From: Bacteroidaceae bacterium
GTDB taxonomy: Bacteria > Bacteroidota > Bacteroidia > Bacteroidales > Bacteroidaceae
Assembly (NCBI GenBank): GCA_017647225.1
Contig: JAGCLA010000018.1
Coordinates: 1 to 53,786, forward strand
Length of the DNA stretch: 53,786 bases
Direction of reading: 5' to 3'
Shown: positions 33,308-41,541 of the stretch, piece by piece
Layout: each line of letters starts with the position of its first letter
Numbering within the stretch: the stretch's first letter is position 1
Position numbers and translations under genes: made by a program
Notes under the pieces: generated by a model
What the model was told of the DNA's origin: nothing
Databases searched by the model: none
What the model saw: the letters and a program-made list of their open reading frames with translations, nothing else

Positions 33308-33817
33308 ATGAAAGCTGATTTGTGTTCAAAAGTTTCAAAAATTTCATTCTACATCACAATGGCGGTGTCTTTGGCTATTATCGCCTTGTTCTTTGCTGTA
33401 GGATTTGGAAATACTGAAACTATAAATAACAATGATATGCGTTCGCCTCAGTTTACTGATGCGTTGCTATATTGGATATATGCCTTGACTGCTTTAGCAG
33501 TGATATTGGTACTTGTTTTTAGTCTTATATCATTTGCTAAAAACTTTAAGGATAGCCCTTTCGGAGCTATGAAGAGTTTGGGTGGTATTCTTTTGTTGGT
33601 AGTATTGTTCGTTATTTCGTATTTCCTTGCATCTGACGAACCTATTTATGTAAACGGAAAACCACTTTCAATTTCTGATGGAACTCCTATTGAGGCTTCT
33701 GCTTACATTTTGACAGATGTTTTGATTTATGTTCAGTATATGTTGCTTGCGGCATGTACGTTGGCTACTTTGTTTGCCATGTTGAACATTTCAAAGGGTG
33801 TAAAAAAATCTAAATAA
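33308..33817 (+). CDS. Four-helix membrane protein of the exb operon, unknown function
   Basis: A 169-residue protein with about four transmembrane helices (ITMAVSLAIIALFFAVGF, LLYWIYALTALAVILVLVF, SLGGILLLVVLFVISYFL, VQYMLLAACTLATLFAML). No known domain is recognised. Its fixed place between exbB and the first exbD (22- and 15-base gaps) suggests it is part of, or assembles with, the proton channel complex. This is inference. Confidence 0.8.
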   Translation: MKADLCSKVSKISFYITMAVSLAIIALFFAVGFGNTETINNNDMRSPQFTDALLYWIYALTALAVILVLVFSLISFAKNFKDSPFGAMKSLGGILLLVVLFVISYFLASDEPIYVNGKPLSISDGTPIEASAYILTDVLIYVQYMLLAACTLATLFAMLNISKGVKKSK

Positions 33818-33832
33818 AAATACAAGAACAAA

Positions 33833-34471
33833 ATGGGAAAAGGTAATAGAAAAGTTCCGGGAATCAACGCCAGTTCAACGGCCGATATCTCGTTCATCTT
33901 GCTCATCTTTTTCTTGGTCGTGACTTCAATGAACTCTTCTACGGGTCTGAATGTGCGTCTGCCGGAGCCTCCTGAGGATGAAGATCTTCAGAATCCTCCT
34001 AAAATCAAGAAGCGCAACAGCCTTATAGTTTTAGTGAATATGGATAACCGTATCATGATTACTCAGGGTGAGAAAGCGCCTTATGAAATTGATGTAACAG
34101 ACTTGCGTCAATTAGCAAAGGAATTTATCTCAAATAGCGAGAATCGTGTTGACTATCCTGAGAAGCATGCCGAAGATCTCGTATTTGAAGATGGTGGTGT
34201 TGAACATGTGCTTCCCAGTGGGCGTCAGCAGAATGTCACAAGTAAGCATGTGATATCTTTGCAGACAGACCGTGGTACAAGTTACAATACATACTTTGAG
34301 GTTTCAAACGAGTTGTATCGTGCTTATGATGAATTGCGCGATGAGTTGGCTCAGAAGGAGTATGGTAAGCCTTACAGTAAATTGGATGAGACTCAACAGA
34401 TGTTGTGTCGCCTTTATTACAAGACTATGATTTCAGAGGCTGAGCCTCGTTCTATTGGTGGAGGACTTTAA
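33833..34471 (+). CDS. exbD: Biopolymer transport protein ExbD/TolR family (first copy)
   Basis: A 212-residue bitopic protein. The N-terminal membrane helix STADISFILLIFFLVVTSM carries the conserved proton-binding Asp. The periplasmic domain starts with LNVRLPEPPEDEDL. It is longer than standard ExbD (about 140) because of an insert at roughly residues 100-190 rich in charged residues. It partners with ExbB. It is followed two bases later by a second exbD. Confidence 0.9.
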   Translation: MGKGNRKVPGINASSTADISFILLIFFLVVTSMNSSTGLNVRLPEPPEDEDLQNPPKIKKRNSLIVLVNMDNRIMITQGEKAPYEIDVTDLRQLAKEFISNSENRVDYPEKHAEDLVFEDGGVEHVLPSGRQQNVTSKHVISLQTDRGTSYNTYFEVSNELYRAYDELRDELAQKEYGKPYSKLDETQQMLCRLYYKTMISEAEPRSIGGGL

Positions 34472-34473
34472 TT

Positions 34474-34944
34474 ATGAGTAAGTTTAATAATAAAGGAAAG
34501 GCAGAAATGCCTGAATTGAATACCTCGTCACTTCCTGACTTGATATTCTCAATCTTGTTCTTCTTTATGATTGTAACTTCAATGCGTGAAGAGGAGGTTA
34601 AGGTTGAATACACTTTGCCAAAGGGAACAAATCTGGCTAAGATTGAACGTAAGACAGCCGTTGTGAATATTCATATCGGTTCTCCTTCAAAGCAGTATGT
34701 TTCTCAGTTGGGTTCAAGTACACGTGTTCAGTTGAATGACCGTTTTGCTAATGTCAAGGAGGTTGCTCCTTTCGTTATCAACGAGCGTTCTTTGATGCGT
34801 CAGGCTGACCAGGCTGTAATGAAGGTGGCTTTGAAGACCGACCAGAATGTTCGAATGGGTATCATAACCGACGTTAAGATGGAGCTTCGTAAAGCTCGTG
34901 CTTTGTCGCTTATGTATTCTGCCGACGAAAGAAATAAACAGTAA
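34474..34944 (+). CDS. exbD: Biopolymer transport protein ExbD/TolR family (second copy)
   Basis: A 156-residue protein with membrane helix LPDLIFSILFFFMIVTSM including the conserved Asp, then VEYTLPKGTNLAKIERKTAVVNIHIG and a periplasmic alpha-beta domain ending in a helix with VKMELRKARALSLMYSA. Two different ExbD proteins after one ExbB fit an ExbD heterodimer. No tonB gene follows; two tandem terminators end the operon. Confidence 0.9.
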   Translation: MSKFNNKGKAEMPELNTSSLPDLIFSILFFFMIVTSMREEEVKVEYTLPKGTNLAKIERKTAVVNIHIGSPSKQYVSQLGSSTRVQLNDRFANVKEVAPFVINERSLMRQADQAVMKVALKTDQNVRMGIITDVKMELRKARALSLMYSADERNKQ

Positions 34945-34956
34945 TGAAACTATAAC

Positions 34957-34992
34957 AAGAAACGCCGCAATCCAACGATTGCGGCGTTTCTT
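34957..34992 (+). terminator. First terminator of the exb operon
   Basis: A perfect 16-bp stem (34957-34972 with 34977-34992; AAGAAACGCCGCAATC arm) with a CAAC loop and a T-rich tail. Confidence 0.85.
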
Positions 34993-35002
34993 GTATTTGT
35001 AT

Positions 35003-35037
35003 GACTCTGTGTCGAATTATGATGCAGAGTCTTTTTT
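35003..35037 (+). terminator. Second, tandem terminator of the exb operon
   Basis: GACTCTG (35003-35009) pairs with CAGAGTC (35025-35031), followed by six T. The T-run covers the stop codon of the convergent folA gene. Confidence 0.75.
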
Positions 35038-35536
35038 ATTGCTTGTTACGCTTGAGATAGGTGACGAAACGGTATTCGAAGTTGTGCTTTTCGTCCTTGC
35101 AATACTTCTCGTTCTCGATTATTTCCCATTCACTTCTGGTGAATTCCGGGAAAAAGGCATCAGCTCTTTCAGGAGTGTCATCAACCTCTGTAAGGCATAG
35201 GATGTCTGCCATTGGCATTGCTGTTCTATACAGCATCTCTCCGCCGATGATATATACAATATCTTCGTTATTGCAGTTTGCGAGTGCCTCTTCCAGGGAT
35301 TTGAATGTCTCGGCTCCTGGGAAAGCGCTTTCCTTGCGCGAAAGGACAATGTTCCTGCGGTTGGGAAGGGCTCCTTTGGGCAAGGAACGGAATGTGTTGC
35401 TGCCCATGATTATAGTATGCCCAGTTGTAAGTTCCTTGAAGCGTTTCAAGTCGTTTGGCAACCAGTATATGAGTTTGTTTTCTATGCCAATCGCGTTGTT
35501 CTTCGCAATTGCTGCTATTAGTGCTATCTTCTGCAT
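35036..35536 (-). CDS. folA: Dihydrofolate reductase
   Basis: A 166-residue enzyme reducing dihydrofolate with NADPH. Family features are ALIAAIAKNNAIGIENKLIYWLP, DLKRFKELTTGHTIIMGSNTFRSLP, RRNIVLSRK and VYIIGGEMLYRTAMPMADILCLTEVD. It lies 3 bases downstream of thyA, the usual pair because thymidylate synthase makes dihydrofolate. Confidence 0.95.
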   Translation of the reverse strand: MQKIALIAAIAKNNAIGIENKLIYWLPNDLKRFKELTTGHTIIMGSNTFRSLPKGALPNRRNIVLSRKESAFPGAETFKSLEEALANCNNEDIVYIIGGEMLYRTAMPMADILCLTEVDDTPERADAFFPEFTRSEWEIIENEKYCKDEKHNFEYRFVTYLKRNKQ

Positions 35537-35539
35537 GTC

Positions 35540-36334
35540 TTATACGGCTACTACGCCTTTGATGTGTGGGTGTGCATCGTAATTCTCAAGTGAGAAATCC
35601 TCGAATTTGAATGAGAATATATCCTTGACGTCTGGGTTTATTGCCATTGTCGGAAGTTTCTTCGGCTCTCGTGTGAGCTGTAGCTTGGCTTGCTCAATAT
35701 GGTTGAGGTAAAGGTGGGCATCGCCGAGTGTGTGAATGAACTCGCCCGGCTTCAGGCCTGTTACCTGTGCCATCATCAGCAACAACAGAGAGTATGACGC
35801 AATGTTGAACGGAACACCCAAGAAGCAGTCAGCGCTGCGCTGGTATAGCTGTAGGCTCAATTTGCCTTCTGCTACATAGAACTGGAACATTGCGTGGCAT
35901 GGTGGAAGGTTCATGTTCTTTATGTCGCCTACATTCCATGCGTTTACAATAATACGACGTGAATCGGGGTTGTTCTTGATTGTCTCGACAACCTCTTTTA
36001 TCTGGTCGATATGCTCTCCGTTGTATCCCGGCCAAGAACGCCATTGATAACCGTATATATGTCCTAAATCGCCGTTTTCATCGGCCCATTCGTTCCAGAT
36101 TCTTACCCCGTTGTCCTGCAGATATTTGACATTGGTGTCGCCGTTCAGGAACCAAAGCAATTCGTGTATTATTGATTTAAGATGTAATTTCTTTGTTGTA
36201 AGGCATGGAAAGCCCTCTTCGAGGTTGAAGCGCATTTGGTGTCCAAAAACGCTCAATGTTCCTGTGCCGGTGCGGTCTTCTTTCTTTGCACCTTCGGTAA
36301 GTATCCTGTCAAGCAGGTCGAGGTATTGTTTCAT
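35540..36334 (-). CDS. thyA: Thymidylate synthase
   Basis: A 264-residue enzyme making dTMP from dUMP and methylene-tetrahydrofolate. Motifs: [34 protein letters not shown], the catalytic Cys in [29 protein letters not shown], and the C-terminal PHIKGVVAV. It is the first gene of thyA-folA with a -7 box 32 bases ahead of the ATG. Confidence 0.97.
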   Translation of the reverse strand: MKQYLDLLDRILTEGAKKEDRTGTGTLSVFGHQMRFNLEEGFPCLTTKKLHLKSIIHELLWFLNGDTNVKYLQDNGVRIWNEWADENGDLGHIYGYQWRSWPGYNGEHIDQIKEVVETIKNNPDSRRIIVNAWNVGDIKNMNLPPCHAMFQFYVAEGKLSLQLYQRSADCFLGVPFNIASYSLLLLMMAQVTGLKPGEFIHTLGDAHLYLNHIEQAKLQLTREPKKLPTMAINPDVKDIFSFKFEDFSLENYDAHPHIKGVVAV

Positions 36335-36365
36335 GGTTATATCTGTTTATATGTTTTCCCAATTA

Positions 36366-36373
36366 CAAATATA
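36366..36373 (-). promoter_or_regulatory. -7 element of thyA-folA
   Basis: TATATTTG on the minus strand matches TAnnTTTG, 31 bases ahead of the thyA start. The -33 element is unclear. Confidence 0.5.
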
Positions 36374-36468
36374 CAAAAAGCTATCAAAGAAAAAGTGTTA
36401 TATAGTTAAAATTATTTGTTATTTATAATAAATATCGCGGCATTGTCGGTATTCCCATTTTAAAATGC

Positions 36469-36476
36469 TATATTTG
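36469..36476 (+). promoter_or_regulatory. -7 element of the RsmF-like gene
   Basis: TATATTTG matches TAnnTTTG and lies 35 bases ahead of the ATG at 36512. No good -33 at the expected distance. Confidence 0.5.
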
Positions 36477-36511
36477 CAAATTAGGAAAAGTATGCAACTG
36501 TCGCTTTTGGA

Positions 36512-37867
36512 ATGGAACTGAATGCTGATTTCGTAAATAGAACGGAGAGTCTTTTTGGAAAAGAGATTTATTCCCGTTTTTCTCAGGCGCTTGATACAGA
36601 GCCTGTGGTCAGTATTCGATACAATGAACCCAAAATGGTGGCAGATGAGAACTTGAAACCGGTGCCTTGGTCAACTTTGGGACGTTATCTCCCGTTGCGA
36701 CCGGCTTTTACGGCAGACCCGTTGTTTCATGCAGGCTGTTATTATGTGCAGGAAGCGTCGTCGATGTTTCTTGAGCAGGTTGTAAAGCAATACGTTAAAG
36801 AGCCGGTAAGAGCTTTGGACCTTTGTGCAGCACCGGGTGGAAAGTCAACACATTTACACTCTTTGTTGCCGAGTGGAAGCATGCTCGTTTCTAACGAGCC
36901 TATGCCTTTACGTGCGCAGGTACTCGCAGAGAATATCACCAAGTGGGGTAATCCCTTGTCGGTGGTTACAAGGAACCTACCTGCCGATTTTTCCTCTTTT
37001 CGTGAATACTTCGACCTTGTGGTTGTTGATGCACCATGTTCGGGTGAAGGAATGTTCCGCAAAGAGCAGAAAGCTGTAGAGCAATGGAGCGTGTCGAATG
37101 TTGAAATGTGTGCGGAGCGTCAGAAAGAGATACTGAACGATATCTGGCCTTCATTGCGTCCGGGTGGACTGATAGTTTACAGCACTTGTACGTTCAATAG
37201 TGAAGAGAACGAACAGAATGTGCGTTGGATAGCGGAAGAACTTGGAGCAGAGCCTTTAGCTCTGGACATTCCTGCAGCTTGGAATGTTACAGGTTCGCTT
37301 GTCGGTGATTCCTTGCCGGTGTACCGTTTTATCCCCGGATTGACAGAAGGTGAAGGTTTCTTCTTGGCTGTATTGCGTAAGAATGGCAATGCTCCTTTGA
37401 TGCAACCGCGTCAGCCACGTTTGCAGATGTTGCCCGAAAAGCTCAAGAAAGAGGTTGAACAATGGATTGAATCTCCTGAAAACTTCATTTTTGTGTTGAA
37501 TGGTGATACTGCAGTTGCTTTGCCTAAAGAGTATGCTGCCACAATATCTGCCCTGCAACAGAAACTGAATGTATTGCATTGCGGCTTGCCTTTGGCAACA
37601 GTGAAAAACAATAAATTGATACCTATGCACTCATTGGCAATGAGTATTGCTTTGCGTAAAGATGCATTTACAATGGTTGAACTCGATTTAGAACAGTCGT
37701 TGGCTTATCTGCATCGCGAAGCATTGTCTTTGCCTTCGCAACCGTTAGGGTATCTTTTGTTGACATACAAGAATGTACCGTTAGGTTTTGTAAAAAATAT
37801 TGGAAACAGAGCGAATAATCTCTATCCGGCAGAATGGAGAATCCGCAAGAATCCGTTGGATTTATAA
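36512..37867 (+). CDS. RsmF-like RNA (cytosine-C5-)-methyltransferase (NOL1/NOP2/Sun family)
   Basis: A 451-residue SAM-dependent RNA m5C methyltransferase. Motif I is LDLCAAPGGKSTHLHSLL (about 106). The motif IV Cys lies in VVDAPCSGEGMFRKE and the catalytic Cys in IVYSTCTFNSEENEQNVRW. The C-terminal region (about 290-451) resembles the RsmF/YebU PUA-like extension. It probably modifies 16S rRNA or tRNA; the exact target is not readable. dsbD follows after 15 bases. Confidence 0.88.
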   Translation: MELNADFVNRTESLFGKEIYSRFSQALDTEPVVSIRYNEPKMVADENLKPVPWSTLGRYLPLRPAFTADPLFHAGCYYVQEASSMFLEQVVKQYVKEPVRALDLCAAPGGKSTHLHSLLPSGSMLVSNEPMPLRAQVLAENITKWGNPLSVVTRNLPADFSSFREYFDLVVVDAPCSGEGMFRKEQKAVEQWSVSNVEMCAERQKEILNDIWPSLRPGGLIVYSTCTFNSEENEQNVRWIAEELGAEPLALDIPAAWNVTGSLVGDSLPVYRFIPGLTEGEGFFLAVLRKNGNAPLMQPRQPRLQMLPEKLKKEVEQWIESPENFIFVLNGDTAVALPKEYAATISALQQKLNVLHCGLPLATVKNNKLIPMHSLAMSIALRKDAFTMVELDLEQSLAYLHREALSLPSQPLGYLLLTYKNVPLGFVKNIGNRANNLYPAEWRIRKNPLDL

Positions 37868-37882
37868 TAAACACTAAATACG

Positions 37883-39994
37883 ATGAAAAAAATTCTATTT
37901 TCTTTGATGTTGTTGATGACAACATTCCAGTTAAGTGCTCAGTTCGGTGGTCTTGAGCCTGTTACATTCGAGGAGAATGTAGTTGTTGATGGTGCGAATG
38001 GAACCATTGAGTTCGAAGCGTATATTGAATCGGGATACCATCTCTATTCTACCAACATTCCGGAAGGAGGTCCAACTCCTATGTCGGTTACATTCAACAC
38101 TGTTGAAGGTGCTGAAATAGTTGGCGAACTTGTTCCAGGCGAGGGTTCTGTAACTGAAATGGACCAGATGTTCGAGATGGAGGTTTCATATTTCAATGAA
38201 ACAGCTGTGTTTACACAGAAGGTGAAGTTCTTGGGCGGAGCATATCGCATCAAAGGTACTTTGCGTTTCCAGTCTTGCAGCGATTCAAACTGCGTACCGG
38301 GACGTTATGACTTTGAAATCACAGGCGAGGCTGCAGCACCTGTTGTTGAGGAAAAAGCAAAGGTTGAGCCTGCTGTAAAAGAGGAGGTTAAGCCTGTTGT
38401 GAAAGAGGACGTTAAACCTGTTGTTCAGTCTGTAAAGAAAGAGGTTGAAAAGCCTGTACAGAAGGCTGAAGAGGTAAAACCTGTTGCACAGGAAACTGTT
38501 GAGGTGGTTGTTGAGGAGCAGGTTGAACAGCCTGTTGTAGCAGAAGTTGAAGATAACGAAAACTCAATATGGGAGCCGGTAGTTGATAAACTCACATTGC
38601 AGAACGAGGCTGAGGATTCAAGTAACCGTTCAATCTGGATTACATTCATTCTTGGCTTCGGTGGTGGTCTTTTGGCATTGCTTACCCCATGCGTTTGGCC
38701 AATCATTCCTATGACAGTAAGTTTCTTCCTGAAACGTTCAAAAGGACGTAAGCAGGCTATACGTGAGGCTGTAATCTATGGAGCTTCAATTATTGTCATA
38801 TATCTTGTTCTTGGCTTGGCTGTTACATTGATATTCGGCGCAGGTGCATTGAATGCCCTTTCTACAAATGCTGTGTTCAATATAATCTTCTGCTTGATGT
38901 TGCTTGTCTTTGGCGCATCATTCCTTGGTGGTTTTGAAATTACATTGCCATCGTCATGGACAAATAAAATTGATGAAAAAGCCGGCAATACAAGTGGTTT
39001 GTTGAGCATCTTCTTCATGGCATTCACATTGACTTTGGTGTCATTCTCTTGTACCGGTCCAATCATCGGTTTCCTTTTGGTAGAGGTATCGACATCAGGT
39101 GAAATTTTTGGTCCTGCCGTAGGTATGTTGGGCTTTGCTCTTGCATTGGCATTGCCGTTCACATTGTTTGCTCTCTTCCCATCATTGCTCAAACAGACAC
39201 CTCGTTCAGGTGGCTGGATGAACACAATCAAGGTTGTTCTTGGTTTCGTGGAGATTGCTTTTGCCTTGAAATTCTTCTCAGTTGCCGACCTTTCATATCA
39301 CTGGGGATTGCTTGACCGTGAAACATTCCTTGCTCTTTGGATAGCGTTGTTCACTATTCTCGGTCTGTATCTGTTGAAGATTGTATATCTTCCACACGAT
39401 GATGAAAGTGACAAGAAGGCTTCTGTACCCGGTTTCTTTATGGGTCTTGCCTCTTTGGCATTTGCAATCTATATGGTTCCGGGTCTGTGGGGTGCGCCAT
39501 GTAAGGCCATAAGCGCTTTTGCTCCTCCTATGAGTACTCAGGATTTCAGTTTGTATGACAACAGTTTCCATCCTCATACCGATGATTATGAACTTGCTCT
39601 TGAAATGAGCCGTCGTGAGGGTAAGCCTGTATTGCTCGACTTTACAGGTCATGGTTGTGTGAACTGCCGTAACATGGAAGCCTCTGTATGGAGTGATGAC
39701 CGTGTTATAGATATTATGCGTGACGATTATATCGTAGCATCATTGTATGTCGATGACAGAACTCCTCTTGCTGAACCTTTCGAGGTTGAAGTAAATGGCA
39801 AGAAGGTAATGCTTGAAACTGTCGGTGATAAGTGGACCTATCTTCAGGGACATCGTTTCGGTGCTAATGCACAGCCTTTCTATGTGCCGGTAGATGCTGA
39901 TGGAAATCCTCTCTGCGGTTCATATTCATTCAACCTTGATGTTGATGCATATATCGACTTCTTGGAAAAGGGTTTGAAGAAATTTGATAAGTAA
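37883..39994 (+). CDS. dsbD: Thiol:disulfide interchange protein DsbD
   Basis: A 703-residue membrane protein passing electrons from thioredoxin to the periplasm. A signal peptide (KKILFSLMLLMTTFQLSAQ) is followed by an N-terminal immunoglobulin-like domain with CSDSNC (about 133). Next is a Val/Lys/Glu/Pro-rich linker of repeated KPVV units (about 155-225). A membrane domain with LLTPCVWPIIPMT and FSCTGPIIGF carries the redox cysteines. A C-terminal thioredoxin-like domain has TGHGCVNCRNMEAS. All three cysteine pairs are present. The long repetitive linker is unusual. Confidence 0.93.
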   Translation: MKKILFSLMLLMTTFQLSAQFGGLEPVTFEENVVVDGANGTIEFEAYIESGYHLYSTNIPEGGPTPMSVTFNTVEGAEIVGELVPGEGSVTEMDQMFEMEVSYFNETAVFTQKVKFLGGAYRIKGTLRFQSCSDSNCVPGRYDFEITGEAAAPVVEEKAKVEPAVKEEVKPVVKEDVKPVVQSVKKEVEKPVQKAEEVKPVAQETVEVVVEEQVEQPVVAEVEDNENSIWEPVVDKLTLQNEAEDSSNRSIWITFILGFGGGLLALLTPCVWPIIPMTVSFFLKRSKGRKQAIREAVIYGASIIVIYLVLGLAVTLIFGAGALNALSTNAVFNIIFCLMLLVFGASFLGGFEITLPSSWTNKIDEKAGNTSGLLSIFFMAFTLTLVSFSCTGPIIGFLLVEVSTSGEIFGPAVGMLGFALALALPFTLFALFPSLLKQTPRSGGWMNTIKVVLGFVEIAFALKFFSVADLSYHWGLLDRETFLALWIALFTILGLYLLKIVYLPHDDESDKKASVPGFFMGLASLAFAIYMVPGLWGAPCKAISAFAPPMSTQDFSLYDNSFHPHTDDYELALEMSRREGKPVLLDFTGHGCVNCRNMEASVWSDDRVIDIMRDDYIVASLYVDDRTPLAEPFEVEVNGKKVMLETVGDKWTYLQGHRFGANAQPFYVPVDADGNPLCGSYSFNLDVDAYIDFLEKGLKKFDK

Positions 39995-40026
39995 TCCATT
40001 GTCGCATCTGTAATTCCATAAGTAAA

Positions 40027-41541
40027 ATGAACTTTACACCAATAGCAAAGCCTGTTTTCAAACATCGTGTCAAGCAGATATCAAAGTATGCTACTGATAC
40101 CGAACGGATTCAGCGTGATGTCTTGAAACGACTTGTCAATGCCGCTTCTGCAACAGAATGGGGTATCAAACACTCTTATTCCACCATGTCGGGCTATGAG
40201 CAGTTTGCCAAGACTGTTGCAGTACAGGACTACGAGAGTCTTAAGGGGTATATAGACCGTATGCGTCATGGTGAAAAGAATGTGCTTTGGAAAGGCAGAT
40301 GCAGGTGGTACGCCAAATCATCAGGAACAACCAACGATAAGAGCAAATTCATTCCTGTCACACCGCAAGGTCTGCAGAATGCTCATTATAAAGGTGGTTT
40401 TGATGTTGTTGCACAATATGTGGCAAATAATCCCTCAAGCCGTATATTTTCAGGCAAAGGACTTATCTTAGGTGGCAGCCATGCTTCTAACTATAATTTT
40501 AAGGACTCTCTTGTAGGTGACCTCAGTGCCATACTTATAGAGAACTGCACTCCTTTTGTAAATATGTTCCGTGTACCCGGTAAGGATATAGCCTTGCTCG
40601 GGGACTTTGAAGAAAAAATGGAAAGGATTGCACGTACAACATCTACAATGAATGTTACAAACCTTTCGGGTGTGCCTTCGTGGATGATGGCAGTTCTTAA
40701 ACACATGCTTGATATCACGGGAAAAGACTCTGTTGAACAATTGTGGCCAAATCTTGAAGTATTCTTTCATGGTGGTGTCGCATTTACTCCTTATCGCGAG
40801 CAGTATCATCAGATAATAAAGAATCCCGACATGAAATATATGGAAACCTACAATGCCAGTGAAGGTTTCTTCGGAATTCAGGATGACCCGTCAGACCCGG
40901 CAATGCTTCTCATGATAGACTATGACATCTTCTATGAGTTCATTCCGTTTGAGGATCTTGAGTTGCCGAATCCGCGTGTGCTTCCTCTTTGGGAAGTTGA
41001 GGTCGGCAAGAACTATGCAATGCTTATCTCTACCTCGTGTGGCTTGTGGCGATATATGATAGGAGATACAGTACGCTTTACAAGTAAAGACCCATATAAA
41101 ATTGTCATTTCGGGCCGAACAAAGCATTTTATAAATGCGTTTGGCGAAGAGCTTATTGTCGATAATGCCGAAAAAGGCTTGATGAAGGCTTGTGCCGAAA
41201 CAGGTGCGCAGGTACTTGACTACACTGCGGCACCGGTATTTATGGATACCGATGCACACTGCTGTCATCAATGGCTTATAGAATTTGCAAAGAAGCCTGA
41301 GTCCATTGAGCAATTTGCAGAGATACTTGACAAAGAGTTGCAACGGATAAATTCAGATTACGAGGCAAAACGTTATAAGAACAAGACCATGCAGCAGCTT
41401 GAAATTGTTGTTGCTCGAGAAAATGTTTTTAACGATTGGCTCAAAAGCAAAGGTAAGCTTGGCGGACAACATAAAGTGCCTCGCTTGAGCAATAATAGAA
41501 TGCACATAGACGAACTGTTGTCTATGAATAGTGTGGAATGA
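40027..41541 (+). CDS. GH3 family acyl-adenylating protein
   Basis: A 504-residue member of the GH3 family, known in plants as acyl-acid amido synthetases of the ANL superfamily. Visible motifs: WYAKSSGTTNDKSKFIPVT (ATP-binding), FFHGGVAFTPYREQY, METYNASEGFFGIQDD and GLWRYMIGDTVRFTS. Members are widespread in Bacteroidota with no settled role. Its stop overlaps the following lipoprotein gene (ATGA), indicating coupled translation. Confidence 0.85.
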   Translation: MNFTPIAKPVFKHRVKQISKYATDTERIQRDVLKRLVNAASATEWGIKHSYSTMSGYEQFAKTVAVQDYESLKGYIDRMRHGEKNVLWKGRCRWYAKSSGTTNDKSKFIPVTPQGLQNAHYKGGFDVVAQYVANNPSSRIFSGKGLILGGSHASNYNFKDSLVGDLSAILIENCTPFVNMFRVPGKDIALLGDFEEKMERIARTTSTMNVTNLSGVPSWMMAVLKHMLDITGKDSVEQLWPNLEVFFHGGVAFTPYREQYHQIIKNPDMKYMETYNASEGFFGIQDDPSDPAMLLMIDYDIFYEFIPFEDLELPNPRVLPLWEVEVGKNYAMLISTSCGLWRYMIGDTVRFTSKDPYKIVISGRTKHFINAFGEELIVDNAEKGLMKACAETGAQVLDYTAAPVFMDTDAHCCHQWLIEFAKKPESIEQFAEILDKELQRINSDYEAKRYKNKTMQQLEIVVARENVFNDWLKSKGKLGGQHKVPRLSNNRMHIDELLSMNSVE

